This document shows positions 16,397 to 25,550 of a DNA stretch of 64,000 bases, piece after piece (the stretch's first letter is position 1; the number at the start of each line of letters is the position of its first letter). The position numbers were made by a program, and so were the translations under genes. Location: assembly GCF_000744375.1 (NCBI RefSeq), contig NZ_JQLU01000005.1, positions 496,001-560,000 on the forward strand, given 5' to 3'. The DNA comes from Carnobacterium gallinarum DSM 4847. GTDB taxonomy: Bacteria > Bacillota > Bacilli > Lactobacillales > Carnobacteriaceae. The notes below the pieces were generated by a model, which was not told the DNA's origin, made no database searches, and worked only from the letters and a program-made list of their open reading frames with translations.

Positions 16397-18319
16397 TTAA
16401 GGAGCAACTACCTGAATTGTCTTAATAATCTTATGTTCGGTAAATGGATTAATTACCGTCACTTCAATTGGTGTACCTAGTGAATACGGTTGCGTAAAAT
16501 TAATCTTAAAGTTGCCAGATGCATCTGATTTCCCTTTATAAACTTTTACTTTTGCAAGTGTCGTAACCCGTACTTCAACAATGGCATTCGGAATAGTCAA
16601 TCCACTTATTTTTCTATCTGCGGTTGTCACCCGATTGATTGACAACATATCTGTCGCAATTACTACCCCCTTATAGGTTTTACTATGTTGACCTTCACTA
16701 TCTTTAAGATACCCTTCGATTACTGTTCCAGCCGCATATGAATTTTCTAATACAACTGTAAACGTTCCGTTGGATTCTACTTTTTCTTCAAAATAGTCAT
16801 TGCCAATTTTTAAATACAAGGTCGTGTTTTTCTCTCCGGTTCCTTTCACAATTCTGTCAGTATCCAACATTTCAAAAATTACAGGCATCTCCAATTCGCC
16901 TTTCACAACAGTGATCTTAGCCGTTGCTGTTCCAATGCCATTGTCACTATCTACAACTTGATAACGTACTTCATAAACTCCTGGTACATCTGGATTGACA
17001 TTATCCGAAATTACTTGCGTATTGGTTAATACCCCATCTTCTTTGTCATAGGCAGTGACACCTTCCAAAGGCTTAAACTCACTTCCGACTTCGATGATTC
17101 TATCTGGTGCGGTAATCACAGGGAGTTCATTGGCATAAATGACGGTAATTTTAGCGGTTGCTTTCCCCACTCCACCATCGCTATCCGTTACCTCATACCG
17201 TACTATATACTCACCAGGAGTAGTTACATCAACATTATCAAATTCAACCCGGATATTTCGTAAGAATCCGTCTTCTTTATCGTAAGCGGTAACTCCTTCT
17301 AAAGGTTTAAACTCACTCCCTACTCGAATCGTTCTATCGGGTGCAGTAATCACAGGCAGTTCATTTCTTTTTATGACGGTAATATTGGCGGTTGCTCTTC
17401 CGATAGCACCCTTGCTATCTGCTACTTCATAACTTACTTCATACTCTCCAGGTGTATCCGTATCGACATTATAAGACGTCACTTTAATAAACTTTGTTAA
17501 ATCCCCGTCTTCTTTATCCGTAGCCTTAACACCATCTAAGGGTTTGAAATCACTTCCGACTTCGATGGTTCTATCGGGTGCAGTAATCACAGGCAATTCA
17601 TTTCTTTTAATGACGGAAATATTGGCGGTTGCTCGTCCAATAGCACCCTTGCTATCTGCTACTTCATAACTTACTTCATACTCTCCAGGTATATCCGTAT
17701 CGACATTATCAGACGTCACTTTAATAAACTTTGTTAAATCCCCGTCTTCTTTATCCGTAGCCTTAACACCATCTAAGGGTTTAAAATCGCTTCCGACTTC
17801 GATGGTTCTATTTTTTGCGGTAATTACAGGCCCTTCATTTGGAGCGTCTTCTACATTAAATGCTGATAAAAGATCTCTTTGTCCACCTTTGTTTCCCTGA
17901 ATTTGATGCTCCCCTGCATCAAGATCCACATAAAAATAAATATAACCATTCTGTTCCACTCCATCGAAATGCGTATTCTCATACGAATATAAAACAAATT
18001 TACTATAACCAGGTATTTTGTTAATACGAACTATAGTAGTATTTGTTGTTATATGGTTTGTATTACTCAAATAATTAGCCACTCCCGTTACCCCACTAAT
18101 GTCATCTTGGACAAAAGGAAATAATCCTGCATCTCGAGGATCTTTTATAAGGGATTGAATTGGATTTTCTTGCATCATTACTTTATTTGGCAGATATGAC
18201 TCCAATGTAGTTCCTTGTCCAGCTGTTCCCTCAAGTGTAGCGGCATCTGCACTAAGTTGACCTAACACAATTCCACAACACAACACCATTCCTAAGCCTA
18301 CTAATTTTAATTTAATCAT
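16397..18319 (-). CDS. Secreted DUF5011-repeat surface protein, paralogue 2
   Basis: A 640-residue secreted protein: VLCCG-type signal peptide (MIKLKLVGLG start), head of ~130 residues, four DUF5011-like repeats (the first two nearly identical, with KATDKEDGDLTKFIKV), then C-terminal modules A and C, ending ...VVAP. The head and first repeats are almost identical to paralogue 6 on the opposite strand, while the C-terminal third matches paralogue 1, so the gene is a mosaic. The ribosome site is a GGAGAGAG run. No anchor motif. Role in surface attachment is inferred from architecture only. Confidence 0.85.
   Translation of the reverse strand: MIKLKLVGLGMVLCCGIVLGQLSADAATLEGTAGQGTTLESYLPNKVMMQENPIQSLIKDPRDAGLFPFVQDDISGVTGVANYLSNTNHITTNTTIVRINKIPGYSKFVLYSYENTHFDGVEQNGYIYFYVDLDAGEHQIQGNKGGQRDLLSAFNVEDAPNEGPVITAKNRTIEVGSDFKPLDGVKATDKEDGDLTKFIKVTSDNVDTDIPGEYEVSYEVADSKGAIGRATANISVIKRNELPVITAPDRTIEVGSDFKPLDGVKATDKEDGDLTKFIKVTSYNVDTDTPGEYEVSYEVADSKGAIGRATANITVIKRNELPVITAPDRTIRVGSEFKPLEGVTAYDKEDGFLRNIRVEFDNVDVTTPGEYIVRYEVTDSDGGVGKATAKITVIYANELPVITAPDRIIEVGSEFKPLEGVTAYDKEDGVLTNTQVISDNVNPDVPGVYEVRYQVVDSDNGIGTATAKITVVKGELEMPVIFEMLDTDRIVKGTGEKNTTLYLKIGNDYFEEKVESNGTFTVVLENSYAAGTVIEGYLKDSEGQHSKTYKGVVIATDMLSINRVTTADRKISGLTIPNAIVEVRVTTLAKVKVYKGKSDASGNFKINFTQPYSLGTPIEVTVINPFTEHKIIKTIQVVAP
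17360..18319 (-). repeat. Long inverted repeat, left arm (paralogue 2 5' part)
   Basis: By eye nearly identical, base for base, to the start of paralogue 6 at about 25551-26510 in opposite orientation. Boundaries are approximate. The two arms enclose about 7.2 kb. Confidence 0.75.
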
Positions 18320-18350
18320 TTTTTCTCTCTCCTTTTCCTTCTTATTATTG

Positions 18351-18455
18351 AGTTATAAATAATCATCCCCTTCACTAATTAAGCGAATAAAAACTAGTGA
18401 AGGGGAAACCTGTTGAATCGCTCCAAATCCTTCAACGGGTTCGATTCTTTCTTGC
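18351..18455 (-). repeat. 105-bp leader element, copy 2 (two hairpins)
   Basis: Second copy of the element at 16234-16338, in the same position relative to paralogue 2. The one difference I see (A to G) falls in the second stem and is tolerated as a G-T wobble, so the stem is retained. Confidence 0.7.
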
Positions 18456-18590
18456 AAGTACAACGACTGAGCAGAATAAACTGTACTCCCAGTCATTTTT
18501 ACTTCTACTGATTAGCGTAATTGATCATTCATTTTCTTGCATAGTTGTCCTAAAAAAATTCTATCTTTATTTATTCTTTCACTTTTTTTA

Positions 18591-21503
18591 TTATGGTCGT
18601 GCTGTTGTTTCTGCAACTTCACTTTTAATTCCAGATACTACTTGATAAACTGAAACGACTGCCCCTGACGGTAGAGCCTCAGTAAGATTGATTGAATAAT
18701 TCCCAGCTTCATCTGCTAGTACAGGAGAATATACTTGATTATTTACTGTTAAAATAATTTGAGCATTTTGATCCCCAGTACCTGTTACTTTTCTATCCCC
18801 AGTGATTACTGCTGCAATCGTCGGCTTTCTTGGATAGATTTGAATTGCTTTTTTAAATTTACGTCCTGTAGTAGGATTTGTTACTTCTACTTCAATTTTA
18901 GAATCTGCTGGATAAGCTATTGAAAAGGCGATATCAAAATTCCCAGAATCATCTGAGTTTCCATAATAAGTTCTTTTACGTGAGTCCGTTTCCGTTACAT
19001 CTTCAATGATTTTTGGATAAACTGAGACTTTAATATGCGCATTCGGAATAGTGATTCCAGTTATTTTTTTATCCTCTGACGTCACACGATTTAAAGAAAT
19101 TACTTCTGCTGGCACAACTGCTGCATAGGTAATGTCACTTTCTTGATTAGTCACTGGATCTAGAATATATGCTTCAATTGGAGTTCCTACTGGATAGGTT
19201 TGATCCAATCTTAATTTGAATAAACCAGTCTTAGGAATATCTTCTTCATAGCTATCTTCACCAATCTTCACAAACAACGTAGTATTGGCACGTCCACGTC
19301 CAATTAAAATTTTACTTGTATCTGTTAATATTTCTAGATATGGGTTTTTAATTTTTGTTAGCTGAACTGATCCCTTATAGGTTTTACTGGTTCTTCCGTC
19401 ATTATCTTTCACATAGGCTTCAATTGCTGTTCCTGCTGTATAGGTAGTGTCTAGGTTAGAAGAGAAGGTGCCGTCTTCACCAACTGATTCTTCATAATAA
19501 TCAAGACCCATTTTTAAATACAGCGTTGTGTTCTTTTCTGCAGTTCCTTTTACAACGTTATCTGTATCTAACACTTCGTTAACTACGGGCATCGCTAACT
19601 CGATTTCCACAACCGAGATTTTAGCAGTTGCTGTTCCAACAGCTCCAGCACTATCCACAACCTCATAACGAACTTCATACTCGCCAATCTTGGCCGTATC
19701 TACATTATTGGACTTAACTGCAATATTTGTTAAAGCTCCATCTTCTTTATCCTTGGCAGTAACACCTTCTAAAGCATTAAACTTGCTGCCTACTTCAATT
19801 GTTCTATCTGGTGCTGTAATGACAGGAATCGTATTTTTTGCAATTACTGTAATTGTAGCAGTTGCTGTTCCAACAGCTCCGGCGCTATCGGTTACTTCAT
19901 AACGAACTTCATATTCTCCAATTTTTTCCGTATTTACACCATTGGACTTCACTTGAATATTTGTTAAAACCCCATCTTCTTCATCCTTAGCAGTAACACC
20001 TTTTAAAGCATCAAACTCACTGCCTACTTCAATCGTTCTATCTGGTGCTGTAATGACAGGAACTGTATTTTTTGCAATTACTGTAATTGTAGCAGTTGCT
20101 CTTCCAACAGCTCCGGCACTATCAGTTACTTCATAACGAACTTCATACTTGCCAATCTTTGTCGTATCTACATCCGACTCAACTTTAATATTTGTTAAAG
20201 CCCCATCTTCTTCATCCTTAGCAGTAACACCTTCTAAAGCATCAAACTCACTGCCTACTTCAATCGTTCTATCTGGTGCTGTAATGACAGGAACTGTATT
20301 TTTTGCAATTACTGTAATTGTAGCAGTTGCTCTTCCAACAGCTCCGGCACTATCAGTTACTTCATAACGAACTTCATACTTGCCAATCTTTGTCGTATCT
20401 ACATCAGACTCAACTTTAATATTTGTTAAAGCCCCATCTTCTTCATCCTTAGCAGTAACACCTTCTAAAGCATCAAACTCACTGCCTACTTCAATCGTTC
20501 TATCTGGTGCTGTAATGACAGGAACTGTATTGATTACTTTTTCAACTACTGTAATTTTAGCGGTTGCTTTTCCAATGGCTCCAGCGCTATCTCTTACTTC
20601 ATATCGAACTATATACTCACCAGCTTCGTCTGGTTTAACGCTTGTATACACTACTTGAGTATTGGTTAATACTCCATCTTCTTTATCATAGGCCGTAACA
20701 CCTTCTAAAGCATCAAACTTACTACCTACTTCGATGGTTCTATCTGGTGCGGTAATGACAGGAACTGTATTTCTAGCAACGACTGTAATTTTAGAAGTTG
20801 CTGTTCCAACCCCACCTGCACTATCTGTTACTTCAAAATTAATCTCATATTCACCTGGTTTGTATGGATTGACATTATGAGACTTCACTTCAATATTTGT
20901 TAAGTCTCCATCTTCTTCATCCTTAGCAGTAACCCCCTCCAAAGCATCAAAAACATCACCTATATAAAACGTTCTATCTGGTGCCGTAATCACAGGAAGT
21001 CTATTTGCTCTTTTTACCTCGAAAGCAACGACACGTATAATGGAACCTGGTTCAGATGGAACTCCATAAATCACATATTTTGAGTTAGGATTTAAAGAAA
21101 CATTTCCAAAATAGACATAGTTACCAACTAGGCTTCCTACCATTTCCGGACCAGAATATCTATCACGATACATTTTATATCCTCTAAAGTTTCCAACTGG
21201 TTTATTAATCCGGATTGATGTGGTAAAGTCTGTTGCGTATCCCTCTGAATTGATATTATCAGCCAGTGGGTCAAGCGCCTTCCCCTCCACAGCAACAATA
21301 GGCTCCATATTTGAAATGTCACGATTTCCTAAAAGTACTTGAAACGCATCCTCTTGCGTAATTGTTTTTTCTGGCAGATAAGATCCGAGTCTAGCTCCTT
21401 GTACAACTGTTCCATCAAGTATAGCAGCATCGGCACTGAGTTGACCTAATGCGACTCCACAGCACAACACCATCCCTATTCCTACTAATTTTAAGTTAAT
21501 CAT
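18591..21503 (-). CDS. Secreted DUF5011-repeat surface protein, paralogue 3
   Basis: The largest member, 970 residues. Signal peptide with VLCCG core; a divergent head (residues ~30-165; GYKMYRDRYSGPEMVG region unlike the others); six DUF5011-like repeats, of which the third and fourth are identical in protein; then four C-terminal modules A-B-C-D ending ...ETTARP. It starts 24 bases after paralogue 4 and is certainly co-transcribed with it. No cell-wall anchor seen. The repeats form a probable rigid stalk that presents the N-terminal head; the ligand is unknown. Confidence 0.85.
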   Translation of the reverse strand: MINLKLVGIGMVLCCGVALGQLSADAAILDGTVVQGARLGSYLPEKTITQEDAFQVLLGNRDISNMEPIVAVEGKALDPLADNINSEGYATDFTTSIRINKPVGNFRGYKMYRDRYSGPEMVGSLVGNYVYFGNVSLNPNSKYVIYGVPSEPGSIIRVVAFEVKRANRLPVITAPDRTFYIGDVFDALEGVTAKDEEDGDLTNIEVKSHNVNPYKPGEYEINFEVTDSAGGVGTATSKITVVARNTVPVITAPDRTIEVGSKFDALEGVTAYDKEDGVLTNTQVVYTSVKPDEAGEYIVRYEVRDSAGAIGKATAKITVVEKVINTVPVITAPDRTIEVGSEFDALEGVTAKDEEDGALTNIKVESDVDTTKIGKYEVRYEVTDSAGAVGRATATITVIAKNTVPVITAPDRTIEVGSEFDALEGVTAKDEEDGALTNIKVESDVDTTKIGKYEVRYEVTDSAGAVGRATATITVIAKNTVPVITAPDRTIEVGSEFDALKGVTAKDEEDGVLTNIQVKSNGVNTEKIGEYEVRYEVTDSAGAVGTATATITVIAKNTIPVITAPDRTIEVGSKFNALEGVTAKDKEDGALTNIAVKSNNVDTAKIGEYEVRYEVVDSAGAVGTATAKISVVEIELAMPVVNEVLDTDNVVKGTAEKNTTLYLKMGLDYYEESVGEDGTFSSNLDTTYTAGTAIEAYVKDNDGRTSKTYKGSVQLTKIKNPYLEILTDTSKILIGRGRANTTLFVKIGEDSYEEDIPKTGLFKLRLDQTYPVGTPIEAYILDPVTNQESDITYAAVVPAEVISLNRVTSEDKKITGITIPNAHIKVSVYPKIIEDVTETDSRKRTYYGNSDDSGNFDIAFSIAYPADSKIEVEVTNPTTGRKFKKAIQIYPRKPTIAAVITGDRKVTGTGDQNAQIILTVNNQVYSPVLADEAGNYSINLTEALPSGAVVSVYQVVSGIKSEVAETTARP
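20069..20530 (-). repeat. Two 231-bp tandem repeats in paralogue 3
   Basis: Copies 20069-20299 and 20300-20530 differ, as far as I can see, at one base (GTCGTATCTACATC followed by C or A). The period is 231 bp, 77 codons, so gain or loss by recombination keeps the frame. Confidence 0.85.
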
Positions 21504-21527
21504 TTCTCTCTCCCTCTCCTTAATTTA

Positions 21528-22946
21528 TTATGGTTTTACTATTAGTTCTGCAACTTCACTTTGAACTCCAGCTACTACTTGGTAAACCGTAACAACTGCG
21601 CCCGATGGTAAAACTTCGTCAAGTTTTATTACATAATCCCCAGCCGCATCAGCTGTTCCAGCATATTCTTGATCATTTACCATTAGAACAATTTCTCCAA
21701 ATGGATCCGCTAAACCTGTTACTTTTTTCTCTCCAGTTGTTAGCGTATCAATTGATGGTTTTTTTGGATAAACTTGAATCGTTTTCGTAAACTCTTTTCC
21801 TGTAGTAGGATTGGTTACCGTTACCTTAATAGTTGATCCTGCTGGATACGCTATTGAAAAAGCAATATTAAACTTGCCAGAAGCATCTGATTTTCCACGA
21901 TAAATTCTGTCAGGTGTGGCATTGCTCTCCAAAGGAATTACATTTACTACAACATCGGCATTTGCAATGGTAGTTCCAGTTATTTTTTTATCCTCTGATG
22001 TCACGCGGTTTAATGAAATCGATTCATCTGCTACAACTACAGCATGAGTACTTTCACTTTCTTCACCAGTTGCTGGATCGGTAATGTATGCTTCAATCGG
22101 TGTCCCCACTGGGTAAGTTTGATCTAAACTCAGTTTAAATAATCCAGTGTCATGAATCTTTTCTTCATACTCATCTTCACCGATTTTCACAGTTAATTTC
22201 ATATTGGCACGTCCGCTTCCGGTAATAACTTTGCTGGCATTTGTTACTCGTTCTAATAACGGTTTTGCAAGCACTGTTTGTTGAACAGAACTTACATAGC
22301 TTTGACTGATTCTCCCTGTACTATCTTCAACATAGGCTTCAATTACTAGTCCGGCTATATAGGTTTTATCTAACTTAATAGAGAAGGTACCAGATTCTCC
22401 AACTGACTCTTGGTACGTATCAAGACCTATTTTCAAATAAATAGTTGTATTTTTTTCAGCAGTTCCGGTCACAAACGTATCTGTATCTAATACTTTATTA
22501 ACCTTAGGCATAGGCAATTCACTTTTGGCAACAACCGCAATCTTGGCAACGGCTGTTCCAATACCACCTGCGCTATCCACAACCTTATAATGTACTTCAT
22601 AGTTACCAGGGATTCTATTGTTTACACTATTAGATACAACTTGAATTGCTGTTATTACCCCATCCTCTTCATCCACTGCAGTAACTCCTTCTAAGGCATC
22701 GAAGGGAGTCCCAACTTCAATCGTTCGATCTGATACTGTAATCACCGGAAGTGTATTTTTAAGCAGATCTACACTTGAAAAAGATTCAACTTTCTGACTA
22801 TTCTCAATATTCAAAAAATCAAGGACTTCTAAACTTTGAAAACTTTCTACAAGCGGTTCAGATGTATCCGCCTTCACGTCAGATTGACTTAACACAACTC
22901 CACAACATAGCACAATACCTAAGCTCACTAATTTTAATTTATTCAT
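21528..22946 (-). CDS. Secreted DUF5011-repeat surface protein, paralogue 4 (headless)
   Basis: A 472-residue member lacking the N-terminal head: after the signal peptide (IVLCCGVVLSQSDVKAD) there are only ~35 linking residues, then one DUF5011-like repeat (residues ~65-143) and the four C-terminal modules A-B-C-D, ending ...LIVKP. Module D is nearly identical to that of paralogue 5. It is first in the minus-strand group. GGAGG precedes the ATG, and TATAAT lies about 25 bases upstream of the start, a candidate promoter element. It may be an ancillary or decoy form of the family. Confidence 0.85.
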   Translation of the reverse strand: MNKLKLVSLGIVLCCGVVLSQSDVKADTSEPLVESFQSLEVLDFLNIENSQKVESFSSVDLLKNTLPVITVSDRTIEVGTPFDALEGVTAVDEEDGVITAIQVVSNSVNNRIPGNYEVHYKVVDSAGGIGTAVAKIAVVAKSELPMPKVNKVLDTDTFVTGTAEKNTTIYLKIGLDTYQESVGESGTFSIKLDKTYIAGLVIEAYVEDSTGRISQSYVSSVQQTVLAKPLLERVTNASKVITGSGRANMKLTVKIGEDEYEEKIHDTGLFKLSLDQTYPVGTPIEAYITDPATGEESESTHAVVVADESISLNRVTSEDKKITGTTIANADVVVNVIPLESNATPDRIYRGKSDASGKFNIAFSIAYPAGSTIKVTVTNPTTGKEFTKTIQVYPKKPSIDTLTTGEKKVTGLADPFGEIVLMVNDQEYAGTADAAGDYVIKLDEVLPSGAVVTVYQVVAGVQSEVAELIVKP

Positions 22947-23300
22947 TTTTCCTCCACACTCTCCTCATTATACGTATACTGCAATTCTACAACTTCACTT
23001 GTCGTTTCTTTTATTATTGAATAGATTTAATCTAAGCTACCTTTGAATAAAATTATTTTATGAATTATTTCTTAATACTCCTATTGAGTGATTTTCACAA
23101 TCAATAGTATATAGGATACTATTTGTGTTCTACCTTTTTTATTAAGCGCTGCAATTCCATCAAAAGTATAAAAATACTTTCTAAAAAAATCCTGATCTCT
23201 AACCTAACACCTTAATCAATTAATTTGTTTGTATATAGAGCTTAAATCTAGCTCCTTATGCTACTATTTGAATCCGTTACCAACTAAAAAATTACTTTTA

Positions 23301-23342
23301 CTATGAAACCATGCCAAATCCAACTAACTTCAATTTAATCAT
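23301..23342 (-). pseudogene. Relic 5' end of a seventh paralogue
   Basis: Reads MIKLKLVGFGMVS then stop, matching the first 12 residues of paralogues 2, 5 and 6 (MIKLKLVGLGMVL). A good ribosome site (GGGAGGTAAAAA) is still present in front. Homology is lost after the twelfth codon. It is either the stub left by a deletion or inversion, or a very short leader peptide. Confidence 0.65.
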
Positions 23343-23519
23343 TTTTTACCTCCCTCTTTTTTATTTAACTTAAGAACTGTATCTAGAATTACGTCTTAAA
23401 TTAAATATATTATACCGTGGAATTATTACTTGATTTGCTCTTTTTTTGTATTGTCCTCTCGCTAAATTCTGAAAATTCTCACAAATATTAATAAAACTCA
23501 AGTTTTTTTCATTTTTTCG

Positions 23520-23550
23520 ATAAAAAATTATGTAAATCATAATTTTTTAT
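23520..23550 (+). terminator. Terminator-like hairpin without an upstream gene
   Basis: Perfect 13-bp stem (23520-23532 with 23538-23550) followed by TCG and a T-run on the plus strand. No plus-strand gene lies before it; a remnant of a lost gene or an attenuator ahead of paralogue 5. Confidence 0.5.
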
Positions 23551-23804
23551 TCGTTTTTTTTTAGACTATCCTAGATTTATTAGGGTTTCTTATTTATTTT
23601 AAGTTACTTACATCTAACTTTTTAAATACACGTAATAAGTTGTGATAAAAAAAACATAGGATTAAATGTCGTTTTTTTGTATAACCACTACACAAAAAAT
23701 GATCAAATTAATTTTATTTATATATTATAATTAAATTTGTTAAAAATAATTTAAAGATAATATGAAAACAATTTTTTTATTATCTAATTAAGAAGGAGAG
23801 AAAA

Positions 23805-25523
23805 ATGATTAAATTAAAATTAGTAGGCTTAGGAATGGTGTTATGTTGTGGAATTGCGTTAGGTCAACTTAATGCAGATGCCGCTACACTTGAGGGAACA
23901 GTGGGACAAGAAACTACATTGGAGTCTTATCTGCCAAATCAATCAACGACGCAAAAAAGTCCAATTAAATCCCTTATAAAAGATCCTCAAGGTGAAGAAT
24001 TATCTAGATTTGTCACTATTTATGAGTTATCTGGGATAGAACCAAGTGCGAATTATTTAAACGGAAAGGGCTATGTAACAACAGAAACAAAGAGAATTCA
24101 GGTTAAATTTCCGCCAGATACTGGTGGTTACACGTTTAGTTTAATTGGGGAGCAAGGGGATCAGGTGTACGCAACCTATACTAAGGACTATGCTATTTTT
24201 GATGTGACATCTCTTAAGGCCTATCGCTATCAAATTATGGAACACATGAATGTTAGTGCAGGTAAATTACTGGCATCGTTTGACGTAAAAAATGCAAGCA
24301 ATGAAGTCCCTGTGATTACCGCACCAGATAGAACTCTCGAAGTTGGAACTCCTTTCGATGCTTTAGAAGGTGTTACTGCCTATGATGAAGTAGATGGGAA
24401 TTTAACAAATATTCAAATTGTGTCCAATAATGTAAACACGAGAGTACCTGGTAACTATGAAGTACATTATCAAGTTGTAGATAGCGATAACAACATTGGA
24501 ACTGCCGTTGCTCAGATCACAGTTGTTGAGAAAAGTGAACTGGCTATCCCCGTAACCAATAAAGTATTGGATACAGATAAGGTCGTGACTGGAACGGCTG
24601 AAAAGAACACTACTCTCTATTTAAAAATGGGACTTGATATGTATAAAGAAACTGTTGGTGCAGATGGGACCTTCTCTCTTAAGTTAGATACTACCTACAC
24701 AGGAGGAACATTAATTGAAGCCTATGTTGAAGATAGTGAAGGAAGAATCAGTAAAACATATACAGGCTCTGTTCAACAAACAAAAATTGAAAAACCATTA
24801 TTAGAACAATTAACAAATAAAGATAAAGTTTTAAATGGAAGTGGACGTGCAAATACGACATTGGTTGTGAACATTGGCGAGGATGAGTATGAAGAAACGA
24901 TTCACGAAAATGGATTATTCAAATCAAACTTAGATCAAACCTATCCAGTTGGGACTCCGATTGAAGCGTATATTTTAGATCCAGTAACCGGTCAAAAAAG
25001 TGATAGTACCCATGCAACAGTGATGGCAGCGGAAGTAATTTCTTTAAACCGTGTGACATCTGAAGATAAAAAAATAACCGGAAATACAATCGCAAATGCT
25101 GATATTAAAGTAAAGGTTGATTCAGCGATTGTTACACGTTCAAAAATCTATCGTGGGAAATCTGATGCTTCTGGAAACTTTAATTTAGATTTTTCAATAG
25201 CGTATTCAGCAGGATCAAGTATTGAGGTAGAGGTAACCAATCCTACTACAGGAAGTACGTTTAAAAAAACCATTCAAGTCTATCCAAAAAAACCATCAAT
25301 TGATACGCTAACAACTGGAGAGAAAAAAGTAACAGGATTAGCAGATCCATTTGGTGAAATTGTTCTAATGGTGAATAATCAAGAATATGCTGAAACAGCT
25401 GATGCGATTGGGAACTATGTCGTAAAACTTGACGAAGTTTTACCATCGGGCGCGGTCGTTACAGTTTATCAAGTAGTAGATGGAATTAAAAGCGAAGTTG
25501 CAGAACTTGTAGTACAACCATAA
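23805..25523 (+). CDS. Secreted DUF5011-repeat surface protein, paralogue 5
   Basis: A 572-residue plus-strand member. Signal peptide as in paralogues 2 and 6; head (residues ~30-165) related to that of paralogue 1 (SRFVT, SANYL, TETKRIQVK); a single DUF5011-like repeat; then four C-terminal modules A-B-C-D ending ...LVVQP. Modules B to D match paralogue 4 closely. It therefore combines parts found separately in genes 1, 2/6 and 4. AAGGAGAG precedes the ATG. First gene of the plus-strand pair. Confidence 0.85.
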   Translation: MIKLKLVGLGMVLCCGIALGQLNADAATLEGTVGQETTLESYLPNQSTTQKSPIKSLIKDPQGEELSRFVTIYELSGIEPSANYLNGKGYVTTETKRIQVKFPPDTGGYTFSLIGEQGDQVYATYTKDYAIFDVTSLKAYRYQIMEHMNVSAGKLLASFDVKNASNEVPVITAPDRTLEVGTPFDALEGVTAYDEVDGNLTNIQIVSNNVNTRVPGNYEVHYQVVDSDNNIGTAVAQITVVEKSELAIPVTNKVLDTDKVVTGTAEKNTTLYLKMGLDMYKETVGADGTFSLKLDTTYTGGTLIEAYVEDSEGRISKTYTGSVQQTKIEKPLLEQLTNKDKVLNGSGRANTTLVVNIGEDEYEETIHENGLFKSNLDQTYPVGTPIEAYILDPVTGQKSDSTHATVMAAEVISLNRVTSEDKKITGNTIANADIKVKVDSAIVTRSKIYRGKSDASGNFNLDFSIAYSAGSSIEVEVTNPTTGSTFKKTIQVYPKKPSIDTLTTGEKKVTGLADPFGEIVLMVNNQEYAETADAIGNYVVKLDEVLPSGAVVTVYQVVDGIKSEVAELVVQP

Positions 25524-25550
25524 TAAAATAAGGAAAGGAAGAGAGAAAAA

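Larger units (their letters stand above)
22947..23804. other. 858-bp divergent regulatory region of the paralogue cluster
   Basis: Separates minus-strand paralogue 4 from plus-strand paralogue 5. It contains the start of a seventh copy (23301-23342), several short perfect hairpins (AATAGTAT stem near 23105-23125; AAAGTAT stem near 23165; GAGCT stem near 23240) and a stronger one at 23520-23550. GC content is lower than in the flanking genes. A TATAAT on the minus strand near 23415 could serve the relic. I see no intact gene. Confidence 0.5.

Noticed and set aside
16280-18645. Two similar plus-strand frames starting GTG-AAG-GGG in the 105-bp elements
   Set aside because: Similarity is explained by the duplicated element; they diverge right after it and run into antisense sequence of the paralogues, with no ribosome site.
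14930-20658. Many plus-strand open frames of 60-90 codons inside paralogues 1 to 3
   Set aside because: They are antisense shadows produced by the repeated DUF5011 codons; they have no ribosome sites and recur at the same place in every repeat.
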